A stretch of DNA of 9,127 nucleotides from an uncultured Corynebacterium sp. (GCA_946223355.1 CAMIPB010000048.1:1-9127), one strand, 5' to 3'. Shown: positions 1 through 6,248, counted from the stretch's first letter. Numbers and translations: made by a program. The notes: generated by a model from the letters alone, not told the origin.

Positions 1-106
1 CCAACAAAAGCGCTACATGTCACTAGCCAGCCTCGAGCAAACTCGAGCGCTCATCACTACCAACACCGTCGACACAGGCGAAGAACACAGAAAGGACGCC
101 GCCTAA
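1..106 (+). CDS. C-terminal end of an unidentified protein (partial)
   Basis: An open frame enters from the left edge and stops at TAA 104-106. The 34 visible codons give a hydrophilic tail (starting QQKRYMSLASLEQ, ending EEHRKDAA). No domain can be recognised from so short a piece. It converges on the truncated DUF4411 gene, with only 22 bp between the two stop codons. The frame could be fortuitous, although its amino-acid composition looks like a normal protein C-terminus. Confidence 0.4.
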   Translation, partial: QQKRYMSLASLEQTRALITTNTVDTGEEHRKDAA

Positions 107-128
107 CGACCCACACCAGACCCCACAA

Positions 129-359
129 CTAGCCCCCACAAACCCCAGATTCAGAAAGAACAGAAACACCACTCAAAAGGACTTGCCCCCACGCACACCG
201 CGGGTGGTTCCATCTTTTGAGTTCGTCGTGGATTTCTTCGTGAAATATTACTTCGTCAACAAACAAGACATCCTCAAGCGCTTGCCAAAGAGATGGGAAA
301 ACATCTTCGGGGTAAACGGTTTCTACCTGTCCGAGGAAGTTTGTGTCAACGAAGTACAT
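129..359 (-). pseudogene. Truncated DUF4411 (PIN-like) protein, probable toxin remnant
   Basis: The ATG at 359 opens with MYFVDTNFLGQVETVYPEDV, which fits the DUF4411 family: the early Asp (D5) of a PIN-type site, an xYPxDxFPxxW stretch, and an EEIHDELKRW helix carrying a second acidic site (E42/E46). DUF4411 proteins are usually about 150-170 aa. This one ends at 76 aa, and the resemblance stops near residue 49 (about position 212). The last 26 or so residues look like chance read-through, and the C-terminal acidic residues needed for a PIN nuclease are missing. It starts 18 bp after the stop of the ImmA/IrrE-type gene, with AGAGGAAG upstream. DUF4411 genes commonly accompany ImmA/IrrE genes and are thought to be the toxin half of the pair. 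I infer it is non-functional. Confidence 0.7.
171..222. repeat. 9-bp perfect inverted repeat at the DUF4411 breakpoint
   Basis: ACTCAAAAG at 171-179 and CTTTTGAGT at 214-222 are perfect inverted copies flanking 34 bp that include CCGCGG. The right copy lies exactly where the DUF4411 protein stops resembling its family. It could be a recombination footprint, a hairpin, or chance. Confidence 0.4.
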
Positions 360-377
360 CGGCTACACCCACTTCCT

Positions 378-1520
378 CTACGAGTTCTTAAACTCTTTGA
401 GCAGCTTTGAAAAGGAGTCGTACGTCGCTGCCCCAAGGTGGCGTGCCGCAACTTCGTGGGGAATCTGCCCGCTGTCAGCAGCATGAAGAATCGTGTCGTA
501 AAAACGCTCACCTACGCGCGCACGGGCCAGAATATGTGGCGGTGGCGCACCTGCTGCCTGGCTATCTTCGCCGCGGTTGCTCTCAGCACGATTTCTGAAA
601 ACGCCCGCGATTTCCTCCGCAGTCGCACGATCCAGCAGTCCTACTTCGACGAGCCGCCACACCATTGACTCACCACTGATGCCAAACTTCTTAGCTAGTC
701 GAGTGGTCTCATCGAAGGGCTCACCAGCTGAATCGAATTCGCTGAGCACTGCCGGATGCGGAGCTAAGAACTCAGCAGCGAATCGGTTGCACCACTGTTC
801 TTGCGGCAACGCCTCTGAATGATCCGAGACTCCCGACTGCCCCAAGGCCACGTGCCCTAGTTCGTGTGCGAGGCTGAACAGCTGGGCAGTCTTTGCATCG
901 CGCGTGTTTACAAATACTAGGCAAAAGCCGCTGTCTTCCAGAGTGAAGCCACGAAACTCAGCGACATCAAGCGCACGGCGGGTCGAATTTCCTACGATAG
1001 AGTTCCTGGAAACAAGGATCCCGTGGGATTCCATCGCTGTGGTCAACATGCGGACTTTGTCTACCCCGGCTATCGGTGTTGTTTCTTCCAGCCCTAGCCG
1101 TTTGCGCACTTTCTGAGCAGCAGCTTTCAGCTCTTCGGTTGGGACGATTGCGCCGAAAATAGCCGGTTCTGCAATTCCCTCGTCTTGTGCGTATTCGGCG
1201 TACCACGCCAGCCGACTTTGGGCTGCGGATATCACTTCCTGCAAATCCGGGCTTGCGGTTTCAATAACCTGGTTACGCACGGTTCTGAAACTTGCCACAT
1301 CTATTTCATCCCCGGATGGCGAGTCGAGCAGCAATCGTCCAAATGGCACACGTGCTTTCTTCGCAAACTTCTTTGTTTGCCGCAGGGTTGGTTTGGCTTT
1401 GCCTTCCCGCCACTCATCGATCTGCGGAAAGTCCTTGTGCAGCTCCTCGCTGCCCAATCCCGTCCTACTCACGGCCCACTGCAGCACAGAAGGCTCAATT
1501 GAGACACGCACTGTGCTCAC
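378..1520 (-). CDS. HTH-ImmA/IrrE family zinc metallo-endopeptidase
   Basis: A 380-aa cytoplasmic protein. Residues about 5-65 form the divergent helix-turn-helix region typical of long COG2856 proteins (QWAVSRTGL, EEL, FPQIDEWREGKAKPTLRQ, VPFGRLLL). The peptidase domain follows, with the zinc motif HELGH at residues 219-223 and a likely third ligand, E241, in an E-x-x-C-N-R-F-A-A-E-F-L-A-P helix. The start is GTG 1520, preceded by GGGAGG 6 bp upstream. Relatives such as ImmA of ICEBs1 and Deinococcus IrrE cleave an XRE repressor (ImmR, DdrO). In the fused form the HTH may be the target or the DNA-binding arm. The truncated DUF4411 gene follows 18 bp downstream, so this looks like the antitoxin/regulator half of a toxin-antitoxin-like pair whose toxin has been lost. 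The frame is intact. Its role here is inferred. Confidence 0.88.
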   Translation of the reverse strand: MSTVRVSIEPSVLQWAVSRTGLGSEELHKDFPQIDEWREGKAKPTLRQTKKFAKKARVPFGRLLLDSPSGDEIDVASFRTVRNQVIETASPDLQEVISAAQSRLAWYAEYAQDEGIAEPAIFGAIVPTEELKAAAQKVRKRLGLEETTPIAGVDKVRMLTTAMESHGILVSRNSIVGNSTRRALDVAEFRGFTLEDSGFCLVFVNTRDAKTAQLFSLAHELGHVALGQSGVSDHSEALPQEQWCNRFAAEFLAPHPAVLSEFDSAGEPFDETTRLAKKFGISGESMVWRLVEVGLLDRATAEEIAGVFRNRAESNRGEDSQAAGAPPPHILARARVGERFYDTILHAADSGQIPHEVAARHLGAATYDSFSKLLKEFKNS

Positions 1521-1609
1521 AATCGCCCTCCCTCAATAAAACACGCGCAGCGCCGCCTATTCGACTCTAAATATTCCGCAAATCCATTAACCGTCTCGGC
1601 CACGACCGG

Positions 1610-1683
1610 ATTCTAGAATTGTCCCGCCGTTTAAACACCAGCTTTGCAATCATTCTAGACTGCATAATGCCTCCGGACTAGAC
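1610..1683. promoter_or_regulatory. CTAGA repeat cluster upstream of the ImmA/IrrE-type gene
   Basis: ATTCTAGAAT (1610-1619) is a perfect 10-bp palindrome. CTAGAAT (1613-1619) is repeated inverted as ATTCTAG (1652-1658), and a further CTAGA lies at 1678-1682. The CTAGA cores are 42 and 23 bp apart, close to whole numbers of helical turns. The cluster lies about 90-165 bp upstream of the GTG at 1520 and surrounds the palindrome GTTTAAAC (1629-1636). It could be the binding region of an XRE-type regulator. No convincing -35/-10 pair was found nearby. Confidence 0.25.
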
Positions 1684-1733
1684 AGTGGGCAATTGCTTAT
1701 CAGCGTTCCCAACTTCCGCACCCCGCAGTCAGC

Positions 1734-1892
1734 ATGCATCGACACTTTCAAAAAACTCACGTCCCCACGCCGCGAAGGAAGTGCGAGCCCGCTCTGTCTC
1801 ATGCCGGGATTATCGTCCAATATTTGGATGGCAGGCCTCTCGCAGAAGAACTGGGGTACTTGTTATCCCGCTCTACTTTAAAAGTCCACTAG
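1734..1892 (+). CDS. Possible small or relic ORF, 52 aa
   Basis: The ATG at 1734 begins a 52-codon frame ending at TAG 1890-1892. Its second half, which includes HAGIIVQYLDGRPLAEELGY, has the residue balance of a folded protein. The frame stays open upstream to about 1670 and there is no good Shine-Dalgarno before the ATG, so this may be the C-terminal relic of a longer gene. I do not recognise a family. Longer overlapping frames in the same stretch have poorer composition. Confidence 0.2.
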   Translation: MHRHFQKTHVPTPRRKCEPALSHAGIIVQYLDGRPLAEELGYLLSRSTLKVH

Positions 1893-2052
1893 GGAAAAGG
1901 TCCAGGATTTTCGGAATCACTCTTCTGTAAAAAGAGCAAAGCCAGCTAGAAAATTAAAAAAGGGATTACTAGCCAGGATTGGCTACCTGACGAGGTTCCC
2001 TTTTGCAGTGTTAAGGATAGCAAACTAATCCCGTCAGTCAGCCCTTAAGTCG

Positions 2053-2087
2053 TAGAATTCTTGATTTCAAGAACCAAAGAAATTCTA
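2053..2087. repeat. Nested inverted repeats downstream of the ABC permease
   Basis: TTCTTGA (2058-2064) and TCAAGAA (2067-2073) form a perfect 7-bp stem with a 2-bp loop. TAGAATT (2053-2059) and AATTCTA (2081-2087) form an alternative 7-bp outer stem that overlaps it. The element sits about 60 bp beyond the permease stop codon. It has no clean T-run on the minus strand, so it is at best a weak terminator. Confidence 0.3.
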
Positions 2088-2144
2088 TCCGCCAAATCTC
2101 CGCAACATAGGCGAAATTGCACGACAGATCCCGATCCTTACCCC

Positions 2145-2960
2145 CTAACCCCGCCCCTGCCACGGCGCCACGCGCCCGCCAAGAGCCCTAATCCCGGAAT
2201 CCAGCGCAATCGCCACCACGCCAATGACGATGATGCACGCAATCGTCAGCGCCGTATCCAGCTGCGTACCGGCCACATACGCCAGCCCACCAATCCCCGG
2301 AATACCATTAGACAACTCCGCCGCCACAACAGTCGTCCATGCAAAACCGGTGGCCACCCGCACACCAGTCACAATTGATGGCAACGCCCCCGGTGCAATC
2401 ACCGCGCGCAACACCTGGCTTTTCCGCGCCCCCAGCGTCCGCGCCGCCAACACCTTATCCCGCTCCACACCGCGCACACCGTCAATCGTGGCAATCGCAA
2501 TCGGCGGAAATGCCGCCAAAAACAACAGCCACACCTTGGACGCATGCCCGATACCAAACCAGATAATCAAAAGCCCGATGTATCCCAGCGGCGGCAACGC
2601 GCGCAGGAAGTTGAGGTACGGGTCCAGCAGCGCCCCGATGACCCGGTTGGTGCCCATCGCAAACCCCAGACCAACACCAAATAAAGCGCCAACGCCCACA
2701 CCGATCAGGATCCGCTGGATACTTGCCAGCAGGTGCTGCCACAAAAAGTAGTCCTGCGCACCACACGCCCACACGCCACTTCCCCGCTGCGTACAGGTAT
2801 TCGCCTCCCAAAACGCCCGCACCACCCCCTGCGGCGATGGCAGGAACACCGGCCCCACTAACTCAGCAGCCGTCACACCCCACCACACCAGCAGCACCAC
2901 CACGAACAGCCCTGCCGCCAGGCCCCTTTGCTTCCCGACGCCCACCTGCTCACCCTGCAC
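2145..2960 (-). CDS. ABC transporter permease, TauC/SsuC (aliphatic sulfonate/taurine/nitrate) type
   Basis: A 271-aa membrane protein of BPD_transp_1 type. The first membrane segment is at about residues 13-33, followed by an extracellular stretch with FLPSP and two cysteines (C56, C66), then a QHLLASIQRIL lead into further segments (about 84-103, 124-137, 142-160, 205-216, 236-255). The coupling (EAA) loop is clear at about 171-196 (AARTLGA, then APGALPSIVTG) and would dock an ATPase partner. The family imports sulfonates, taurine, nitrate or related compounds. The start is GTG 2960 with GGGAGA just upstream; 271 aa is a normal length. No binding protein or ATPase gene is visible on either side, so it is an orphan within this window. 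It is noticeably richer in G+C, especially at third codon positions, than its neighbours. Family is solid; substrate is unknown. Confidence 0.87.
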   Translation of the reverse strand: MQGEQVGVGKQRGLAAGLFVVVLLVWWGVTAAELVGPVFLPSPQGVVRAFWEANTCTQRGSGVWACGAQDYFLWQHLLASIQRILIGVGVGALFGVGLGFAMGTNRVIGALLDPYLNFLRALPPLGYIGLLIIWFGIGHASKVWLLFLAAFPPIAIATIDGVRGVERDKVLAARTLGARKSQVLRAVIAPGALPSIVTGVRVATGFAWTTVVAAELSNGIPGIGGLAYVAGTQLDTALTIACIIVIGVVAIALDSGIRALGGRVAPWQGRG

Positions 2961-3084
2961 AATTATCTCCCGGAAAACTCAAACAAAATGTATGTCTACC
3001 TTACCAAGTTACGGGGCATTCAACACCACAAATTCCATGCCCAACTTCCCAAAACCGATATCCCATCGGCAGCAGCGCTTGTAG

Positions 3085-3183
3085 GATCCGACCTCAGAGT
3101 TCCTCGTTGCCGAGGACATTGCTCTGCGTTATCTTGAGTACATATTTCCCGATCGTGCCGACGTTCAATCTGGGAAAGTTTAG
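3085..3183 (+). pseudogene. Short coding-like relic, unidentified
   Basis: Between stop codons at 3082 and 3181 lies a 32-codon frame with protein-like composition (SEFLVAEDIALRYLEYIF, then PDRADVQSGKV). It has no start codon and could be the C-terminal scrap of a gene lost from upstream of the DUF3800 gene. A 6-bp stem (TCCTCG 3101-3106 / CGAGGA 3111-3116) lies inside it. I do not recognise a family, and it could be chance. Confidence 0.2.
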
Positions 3184-3208
3184 GGGCTTAGAAAAAGAGT
3201 AGCTCGAA

Positions 3209-3876
3209 TTGCCCAACCGCATTTATCTTTATGCTGATGAAACTGGAAATCTTGATTACGCAGGTTCTCCGAATCCTCGCGGCGGCGGAGCATCAACGTA
3301 CTTTGGTTTTGGAACAGCCACCTTTAGCACTGGCAGTCACGGTGAGGACCTCCTGAGTGGGCTTCATTTGAGAGCCAAATGCGCCAAAGCAGGCATCAAA
3401 CTCACCAAGGGATTCCACGCTTGCGATGATTCTAACAAAACTAGAAGCGAAATGTTTGCAGAAATCCAAAAGCAAGCACCACGGTTTGACACAACTTTTC
3501 TTCTCAAATCGAATGCTTACCCCAGCATCAAGGCAGCCGGCCCGATGCGCCTTTACAAAATGGCCTGGTACTTGCATCTAAAAGATATCGCACTGAAAGT
3601 GTCTGAACCCGGCGACGAGTTATTTGTTGTAGTAGCGGAATTTGGTACTAGCGGATCCGTCAGACCGCATACGAGGCCGTCGACGAAGTTTGTCAACAAA
3701 TTCAACGGAACATTACCCTCTGTGTCTGGACAGCTCAGTCATCGTGGGGTCTGCAAGTCGCTGATTACGGACTCTGGGCAGTTCAGAGAAATCTCGAAGG
3801 AAAGAAATGCTCATGGTACAAGCCTTGCATTGAACCGACTCTTAAGAGCGTATTTACACCTTGGGGTCGCATTTGA
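3209..3876 (+). pseudogene. DUF3800 domain protein, interrupted by one frameshift
   Basis: The N-terminal two thirds read from TTG 3209 (MPNRIYLYADETGN) with the hallmark acidic D10-E11 and Gly/Asn of DUF3800, continuing through FHACDD, APRFDTTFLLKSNAYPS and RLYKMAWYLHLK. Around 3655-3659 the family resemblance moves to the -1 frame, which continues as YEAVDEVCQQI, SWGLQVADYGLWAVQRNLEG and IEPTLKSVFTPWG to TGA 3874-3876. A single lost base explains this, giving an ancestral protein of about 222 aa. The uninterrupted frame to 4000 is therefore artefactual after about residue 150. TTG is the only usable start because TAG 3200 closes the frame upstream. DUF3800 has a predicted RNase H-like nuclease fold, its function is uncertain, and it is frequent in mobile and defence regions. 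A large hairpin follows 6 bp after the true stop. Confidence 0.85.
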
Positions 3877-3882
3877 GCGTAC

Positions 3883-3947
3883 TGAAGCCGGCTATCCTAC
3901 CTATCGGGGCAGGAAGTCCTCCCCTGGAGGACTTATCGCCGGCTTCA
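3883..3947. terminator. Large nested hairpin between two convergent genes
   Basis: The outer arms TGAAGCCGGC (3883-3892) and GCCGGCTTCA (3938-3947) are a perfect 10-bp inverted repeat. Inside, AAGTCCTCC (3914-3922) and GGAGGACTT (3926-3934) form a perfect 9-bp stem with a 3-base loop. It begins just after the reconstructed DUF3800 stop at 3876 and precedes the end of the convergent EcsC gene, so a transcription terminator is likely. The plus-strand flank after it is A/T-rich (CAATTTAATTCT) but lacks a strict T-run. The two-tier geometry is unusual for a simple intrinsic terminator. Confidence 0.5.
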
Positions 3948-4041
3948 ATTTAATTCTACTTTGCACTCCAAACCAGAGTCAACCGCTAATGCCTTCGTAA
4001 GCAGTAATTACTTTGCTGCCGTTAGGCCTCTAATGTACGGG

Positions 4042-4718
4042 CTAAACCTCGTACACCGAGAACCCAACGTTAATAGCCACGCCGTCAACTGGCACTACTA
4101 GCACGCTCTTCTTAGTCAGAGTCACACCCAGGCTTTTAGAAACCAGCGGCAACAAGCTTCGCTATATATTGTGTATTCAACGTCTCCCAAGCAGCACGCC
4201 AATGCATCAATCGCACAAGCCTGGATAACGGCGCAAAATCCGCCAATGCTCCGCAGCATTCTTCACATCCACAAACTGAATGTCTTGCAGTGCAACCGCC
4301 TGCTCCCCAGTCAATCTCGTGTCATATTCATGATGAGCTGCAACCATCGCGATCATCCTCATGCTCACAGCCAATGAGGCAACGATGTCTCCAGCCATCG
4401 CGTCTACGGCAACACCTACAGCCTGAAAGCCAAGCTTTCTGCTGCCGGTAGCCTTATCAATATTTTCAAGGTCTACGCGCTTCAGTACCTTGACAGAGTC
4501 GAGCTCATTCCCCGCCTTCGCAAACTTCCGCAGCGCCTTCTTCTCACTGGCGGTCTCCATCCTCGCACCTGAAAGCATTCCGACGGTTCCTTCTACCGCG
4601 TTCGCCATTGCTTTTCCACAGGCAAACTCGCCTTAGCGACGCCCCGTTTCCCCCGACTGTCCATCAACTCGATGTCCCGCTGAGGAGCAAATCTCTCGCC
4701 AAGTTTTTGTTGCTGCAT
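4042..4718 (-). pseudogene. EcsC family protein, multiply frameshifted
   Basis: Pieces of one EcsC-like protein follow each other on the minus strand in changing frames. From ATG 4718 the frame reads MQQQKLGERFAPQRDIELMD to LPVEK. It then shifts at about 4610 to the longest piece, 4608-4207 (ANAVEGTVGML, then SMRMIAMVAAHHEYD, the family's hydrophobic core). It shifts again at about 4208 (HWRAAWETLNTQYIAKLVAA) and about 4150 (SKSLGVTLTKKSVLVVPVDG, then VAINVGFSVYEV), stopping at TAG 4044-4042. The last part matches the conserved C-terminal L-T-K-K...P-x-x-G...N pattern. One further shift would add ARTLEA. EcsC is named after the third gene of the B. subtilis ecs locus and its biochemical role is not established. 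At least three frame changes make this a pseudogene, unless the sequence has errors. Confidence 0.72.
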
Positions 4719-5140
4719 ACGAGCAACTAACCGAGTCCCCCCGGATCTGCTGTGCCTTCTGCCCTGGCATTCCTACGCGCACCGGTCCACCATACACAAA
4801 GCTTGTCTATCTCAATGAGCTCTACGATTCGTCAGGTTCTTTGTCACCGCTGTGGTCAAAACACACACTCACGCATGATTGAATTCTTGTGCACGCGGCA
4901 TCGGGACCACACCCTATGCCTTTTAGTTTGCCGGTGAAGTTGTCGGCACTTTGGGCGTAGTGCGACGAAGTTTCAGGTAGCAGAACTTCTCAAATTTGCG
5001 AGGCACTTGGTATGGCAACAAGGAAAAACTACAAGGATTTCAAGTCCAACATTTTGTATGCGCCTATCGACGTCCAGTGGGCGACAGGCCATTTGTCTAG
5101 AGCCCTGATGAAGATTCTCACCGCCAAACGATACAAAAGG
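4719..5140. other. Gene-poor region between the EcsC relic and the tRNA terminator
   Basis: No supported gene. A short plus-strand frame ending at TGA 4880-4882 contains a protein-like run (PPYTKLVYLNELYDSSGSLS), possibly a relic. A frame beginning at ATG 5012 has a weak upstream GAGG, but it runs through the tRNA terminator and into the antisense of the tRNA, so it is not called. The region must hold whatever promoter once served the EcsC gene, but I could not identify one. Confidence 0.5.
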
Positions 5141-5179
5141 AAAAACCTCGAGGCATCGAATACGAACGATGTCTCGAGG
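5141..5179 (-). terminator. Intrinsic terminator of the tRNA gene
   Basis: CCTCGAGGCATCG (5146-5158) pairs with CGATGTCTCGAGG (5167-5179) as a 13-bp stem with one G-U wobble and an 8-base loop. Read on the minus strand, it is followed directly by TTTTT (5145-5141). It begins 11 bp after the tRNA discriminator base. This is a textbook Rho-independent terminator for the minus-strand tRNA. Confidence 0.88.
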
Positions 5180-5190
5180 CTTGACCTCTG

Positions 5191-5264
5191 TGGGGCCAGC
5201 GGGGCTCGAACCCGCGACCAGCGGATTATGAGTCCGCGGCTCTAACCGACTGAGCTATAGCCCC
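5191..5264 (-). tRNA. tRNA with CAU anticodon (elongator Met or Ile2)
   Basis: The minus strand folds into a complete cloverleaf. The acceptor stem is GGGGCTA/TGGCCCC and the D arm GCTC...GAGC. The anticodon stem is GCGGA/TCCGC with loop CTCATAA, placing the CAT anticodon at 5230-5228. The T arm is GCGGG-TTCGAGC-CCCGC. The discriminator base is A (5191), and CCA is not encoded because the next bases are CAG. A CAU anticodon can be elongator Met, initiator Met, or Ile2 whose C34 is modified to lysidine. The Watson-Crick G1-C72 pair argues against an initiator. I cannot separate elongator Met from Ile2 by eye. A terminator follows at once. No duplicated 3'-end segment that would mark an integration site was seen elsewhere in the window. 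Confidence 0.93.
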
Positions 5265-5855
5265 TTGTCGCTTTAATAGTAATCCCCTGCGCTTAGCGAG
5301 AAAGACACGACCTTTAGATAATAGCGACAAAAATACTCACCGAAAAATCCATCTACAAAAGTTCCATCTGCTCGCGCCAAAAGTCACAATGCAAATACGA
5401 AACGGACACCTAGAATAAACCGAAACGCGGTTATTCCAGCGAAGGCGATCTATTCAACATCGCCAATAGATTCGCACTTCGACATCGTCAAGAGAATCAG
5501 TACGATGATTACGGTTCTGAGTTTTTGGACTGGATTTTTTGGTCCTACATGGCAGCAGTTTCTCTAACAGAAAAGCTAATCTCGCGAGACTCCCCCACCT
5601 CGTAAAGGTTTTCAGAAACGCATCCCTCAAAGCCTCACCAGGTCTGGATGCCGGAAATGTACCCACCCACCAAGATTCACCGCACATTTTCGCTCCAGCG
5701 ACAACGTTTCAGACACATTAGCTTTGAGCGATTATTCCACAAGGCCACCACACGTAGGGGAACATCGCATAAATTCGCGCTCCCAATACTCCAGATCTAT
5801 CCGAGCATGCAATAGAGCACTCTAGGTCGCGCCCAATTCGCCCCCCAGCTCCCAC
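5265..5855. other. Gene-poor region between the tRNA and the XRE operon
   Basis: The side next to the tRNA contains TATTAA (minus strand, 5278-5273), a possible -10 box for the tRNA, without a clear -35. The middle holds a coding-like relic (about 5341-5605). From 5606 to the operator at 5856 I see no gene, repeat or strong structure on either strand; the short frames there have no credible start or composition. Confidence 0.5.
5341..5605 (+). pseudogene. Relic of an unidentified coding sequence, C-terminal part
   Basis: From 5414 to TAA 5603-5605 a 63-codon frame without a start codon has strongly protein-like composition (SEGDLFNIANRFALRHRQEN, then a Trp-rich FLDWIFWSYMAAVSLTEKL). An upstream piece in the next frame (LQKFHLLAPKVTMQIRNGHLE, stopping at TAA 5416) could be the same gene before a one-base shift. 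The RH-x-x-Q-Y-D...WIFW run resembles small hypothetical proteins I vaguely associate with accessory regions, but I cannot name a family. No Shine-Dalgarno is present. Confidence 0.35.
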
Positions 5856-5883
5856 TGAATCACATTGACTCAAATCTGATTCA
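5856..5883. promoter_or_regulatory. Palindromic operator over the XRE operon promoter
   Basis: TGAATCA (5856-5862) and TGATTCA (5877-5883) are perfect inverted copies with centres 21 bp apart, two helical turns. ATT (5864-5866) and AAT (5873-5875) extend the symmetry, so 10 of 14 base pairs are symmetric about 5869.5. The palindrome covers the -35 box at 5865-5870. This is the arrangement expected if the XRE protein encoded just downstream represses its own transcription as a dimer. Confidence 0.62.
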
Positions 5884-5893
5884 CGTGTTTAAT
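5865..5893 (+). promoter_or_regulatory. Promoter of the XRE-ImmA/IrrE-PIN operon
   Basis: A near-consensus sigma-A-type promoter: -35 TTGACT (5865-5870), 17-bp spacer, -10 TTTAAT (5888-5893). Transcription would begin near 5900, close to the Shine-Dalgarno AAGGAG (5904-5909), so the leader would be very short. Confidence 0.65.
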
Positions 5894-5915
5894 CGAAGTC
5901 AACAAGGAGCACAAA

Positions 5916-6248
5916 ATGAACATCCCCACCGACTTCGGCGAGCGCGTCCGCGCGCAGCGTCAGCTGCGCGGGCTTAGCCAGAGAGAGCTTGCCGCTATGA
6001 CTGATGAACTTCTGTCCCAGCCCACCCTGGCCCGCCTTGAGAAAGGTACGGCTACGCCAACTCTCCACCACATCATGGCCCTCGCGTGGGCTCTCGGAAT
6101 CGACGCCGCTGAGCTAGTGGATACCACCCCACTCTCCCAGCGAGTACGCGTTGCGGCCCGTGGCCACCAGGCAAAAACCGAAGAAGCAACACAAACTCTT
6201 CTGCCCTATCTCCAGCTACGAGTAAACTTGGATAGCACACATGCCTAA
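5916..6248 (+). CDS. XRE family helix-turn-helix transcriptional regulator
   Basis: A 110-aa DNA-binding protein. The Cro/cI-type HTH spans about residues 7-67 (ERVRAQRQLRGLSQRELA, the recognition part SQPTLARLEKGTATPTLHHI, and ALGIDAAELV). The C-terminal 40 residues may serve in dimerisation and as the substrate of the neighbouring peptidase. The start is ATG 5916 with AAGGAG 6 bp upstream. Its stop overlaps the ATG of the ImmA/IrrE gene by 8 bp, indicating translational coupling. By analogy with ImmR/ImmA and DdrO/IrrE, it is likely the repressor and antitoxin-like component whose cleavage by the peptidase would derepress the operon. The operator at 5856-5883 supports autorepression. Family is certain; the mechanism is inferred. 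Confidence 0.9.
   Translation: MNIPTDFGERVRAQRQLRGLSQRELAAMTDELLSQPTLARLEKGTATPTLHHIMALAWALGIDAAELVDTTPLSQRVRVAARGHQAKTEEATQTLLPYLQLRVNLDSTHA

Larger units (their letters stand above)
1521..2144. other. Gene-poor intergenic region
   Basis: No well-supported gene is present between the divergent-side start of the ImmA/IrrE-type gene and the end of the ABC permease. The stretch holds a cluster of CTAGA/TCTAGA motifs (1610-1683) that may be regulatory for the minus-strand gene at 1520. It also has a possible small ORF (1734-1892), an A/T-rich patch (1935-1970), and a nested inverted repeat (2053-2087). Base composition is more A+T-rich than in the adjacent permease gene. Confidence 0.6.

Noticed and set aside
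2010..2028. Possible DtxR/iron box (TTAAGGATAGCAAACTAA)
   Set aside because: Only the left half matches the DtxR consensus; the right half does not, and the element does not sit before a gene start.
2224..2751. 175-aa plus-strand ORF
   Set aside because: Antisense shadow of the high-G+C ABC permease gene; low-complexity Ala/Pro/Thr composition.
2723..3202. 159-aa plus-strand ORF
   Set aside because: Mostly antisense to the permease N-terminus, Pro/Ala-rich, no ribosome binding site.
3640..3662. Programmed ribosomal frameshift in the DUF3800 gene
   Set aside because: No slippery heptamer at the switch point and the -1 frame has a stop (TAG 3649) just upstream; a base loss explains it better.
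3877..4000. Extension of the DUF3800 frame to TAA near 4000
   Set aside because: After about 3657 the family resemblance continues in another frame and stops at 3876; the extension runs through the nested hairpin and has unnatural composition.
5012..5245. 77-aa plus-strand ORF ending GARTRDQRIMSP
   Set aside because: It crosses the tRNA terminator and its C-terminus is the well-known artefact of translating a tRNA gene's antisense strand.
5191..5264. tRNA as the attachment site of an integrated island
   Set aside because: No second copy of the tRNA 3' end and no integrase gene are visible in the window.
5454..5687. 77-aa minus-strand ORF
   Set aside because: Antisense to the better coding-like relic on the plus strand; composition not protein-like at either end.
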